Of a stretch of DNA of 64,000 nt, positions 62,744 through 64,000 are shown piece after piece. Made by a program: the position numbers and the translations under genes. Location: positions 21,167,228-21,231,227 of the forward strand of contig CM039502.1 in the NCBI GenBank assembly GCA_022432975.1. Reading direction: 5' to 3'. The DNA is from Begonia masoniana. Its lineage: Eukaryota > Streptophyta > Magnoliopsida > Cucurbitales > Begoniaceae. The notes under the pieces are model-generated. The model had not been told where the DNA came from. It worked only from the letters and a program-made list of their open reading frames with translations, and did not search any database. The stretch's first letter is position 1, and every line of letters begins with the position of its first letter.

Positions 62744-64000
62744 TGTAACGCTTGGATTTTTGGATCTTATGATTTTCTAATTTCTTAGGTTATTTTCGTA
62801 AATAGCAAATTAAAGTATTTTCTTGAGAAGGATGTTTCCTTAGAACCCTAGAAATTTATGGGAAATTTTAGAGGAATAAGTGGAATTTTAGAAACCCAAA
62901 TCGAAAAGAGTAATGCTAAAGTTCCCGTTTTACCCTTTTAGCATATTAATTCGTAAAAATGACAGAATAAGTCCGTTTTGGAAACGGTGAATTTTGTTAG
63001 AACTCTAAGATTAAATTGGAATATTTGGAGAAATAAGAAAATTACAGAGAAACCGAATCGATAGACTAATTAAAGAAATAGTTGTAGTTTATTATAATTA
63101 TAATAATTATTATTATTATTATTATTATAATTATAATAAAAACAAAAACAAACAACAGAAACGATTCTGTTGTTTGTCGAACCCCGAACGCCGACGCCGA
63201 GAGCGCGCAGGGGAGAAGAGAAGCGCGGCCCCTCCTCCGACGTCCAGCCTCGACGATTTCCGACCAGACGCCGGCGACGTGGTGTTTCCGGCCGATTCCG
63301 CGCGCAACCCGACCGGTAAGGCTCGGTTTCCCTTGATTTGGTTCGGTTTTCGGGTTTGTTCATGGCCGACTGTGACGAGCCGGTTTTGGCTCCGATCGCC
63401 GGCCGTTTTAGGTCACTTCCGGCGTGGGTTTGTCCACCCTAGGGCCGGCTATTGTCGATTGGCGGTGGAGCGCTCAATTTGAGCGAAATTCAGTGAATGC
63501 CCGATTAGGGCAATTCGGGTTTGTGGTTTGGAACTTCGATTTTAGGTTAGATTATTCTAATTGGATGTTAGAAGGATAGACTGGTGAAGAAATTGATGAG
63601 TTTTGATGAAAGATCGAAAAAGTGAAATTTTGGGAGAAAGGGCAGTTTCGGGTTTCTGCAAAATTGACCTAGCTCCGGTCATTTGTTTTAAAATTCCTTT
63701 TGGCAGATTAAAATAGGTTATTAGAGGAGTACGTGGCCGCTGGAATCGTTCGATTCCGATAACCGACGCAAAAGTTACGCGCGTTCGAAGTTTAGAGTCG
63801 GTTTTTACCGAACCCGAATTAGTGGCCCGTTTAGTTAGGTCTTAATTGGATTAGGCTAGAAATAGTAATTTGAGAGTAATTGGTGAATGTAGGCTTGATT
63901 TTAATAAAGCTTGAATATTTGTCATAGGTCGAACCATATGTGACGTGATGTGCCAAAAACCAGCAAGCTACGGACGACAGGTAAGTTCTCGTGATTCTTC
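62744..64000 (+). mobile_element. Start of another gypsy element (5' part of its LTR)
   Basis: TGTAACGCTTGG interrupts the Pro-rich tail of the env-like ORF; the left flank is CAATT. The layout parallels the LTR 13508-16051: AT-rich microsatellite, GC-rich leader (63180-63480), then GACAG|GTAAGTTCTCGTGA at 63976-63991. It runs off the right edge, so it could be a full element or a solo LTR. Confidence 0.8.
63089..63140. repeat. Palindromic (TTA/TAA)n microsatellite
   Basis: TTATAATTATAATAATTATT then ATT repeats then TTATAATTATAATAA: near-perfect inverted arms around a trinucleotide core, at the same LTR position as the (TAT)n run at 13538-13560. Confidence 0.85.

Larger units (their letters stand above)
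46268..64000 (+). mobile_element. Sirevirus-type Ty1/copia retrotransposon, truncated by the window edge
   Basis: TG-CA bounded 5' LTR (46268-50841), PBS TGGTATCAAAGC, Gag with two zinc knuckles and a long acidic/coiled middle, then PR-INT-RT-RH in copia order, then a third env-like ORF after pol. The extra ORF, long LTR and Gag layout fit the Sirevirus (SIRE/Maximus) lineage. It is broken by a solo LTR (53975-57688), a second solo LTR (58581-60370), another gypsy LTR (62744 onward), several stops and frameshifts. The 3' LTR is not in the window. Confidence 0.9.

Noticed and set aside
63070..63482. Arg/Pro-rich frames near the right edge
   Set aside because: They lie in the GC-rich leader part of a gypsy LTR; comparable frames occur in other LTR leaders and carry no domain.

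Overview
This window is plant nuclear DNA, from a flowering plant and probably a eudicot. The evidence is one intronless AT-hook (AHL-type) gene and plant-specific transposon families: Tekay-like chromovirus Ty3/gypsy, Athila/Tat-like gypsy, a Sirevirus Ty1/copia and a Mutator-like element. There is no bacterial gene organisation and no tRNA or rRNA gene that I can support. The species cannot be named from the sequence. The window is almost entirely repetitive; the only likely host protein gene is the AHL gene at 7016-7924 on the minus strand.

Layout: (1) 1-3367 is a perfect 23-bp satellite (146 copies) running into a degenerate LTR tail (3365-3655), followed by an (AT)n tract of about 1.68 kb (3681-5355). 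(2) 5356-9544 holds the AHL gene and its flanks. (3) About 9545-36340 is a Mutator-like element (MULE) with long, internally repetitive terminal inverted repeats, each carrying a TATA box that faces inward. They drive two convergent broken genes: the transposase (minus) and a gene for a plant-transposon domain protein (plus). The MULE transposase is split by a 20.1-kb Tekay-like gypsy element (13508-33647, target duplication TTCTC), whose gag is itself split by a very young 9.7-kb gypsy element in opposite orientation (16983-26695, target duplication CAGCC) with an uninterrupted gag-pol frame. A solo LTR (33939-35665) sits in the transposase N-terminus. (4) 36841-46267 is a decayed minus-strand gypsy region arranged internal-LTR-internal, invaded by a partial Athila/Tat-like element (41809 to about 44460). 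(5) 46268 to the right edge is a Sirevirus with an env-like third gene. Its 5' LTR is swollen by a 3387-bp composite satellite. It is interrupted by a solo LTR carrying a 25-bp satellite (53975-57688), a second solo LTR (58581-60370) and the start of another gypsy element (62744 onward).

The most unusual signal is that the three minisatellite arrays (23 bp, 24/35 bp, 25 bp) lie inside or against LTR sequence and look alike. A 19-bp motif, CCGATCGCTAAACGACAAA, and relatives built on CCGATG / CCGGTGAC recur in LTRs of both gypsy and copia elements, which otherwise share no LTR sequence that I can see. This looks like a shared LTR module that is repeatedly copied between unrelated retroelements and amplified into satellites. 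Other notable points are a conserved splice-donor sequence (AGGTAAGT) in all the Tekay-like LTRs, a cluster of perfect hairpins in one LTR tail, and one plant-transposon domain apparently used by both the MULE and the Sirevirus.

All coordinates and copy numbers were obtained by reading and phase counting. No database search or alignment program was run.
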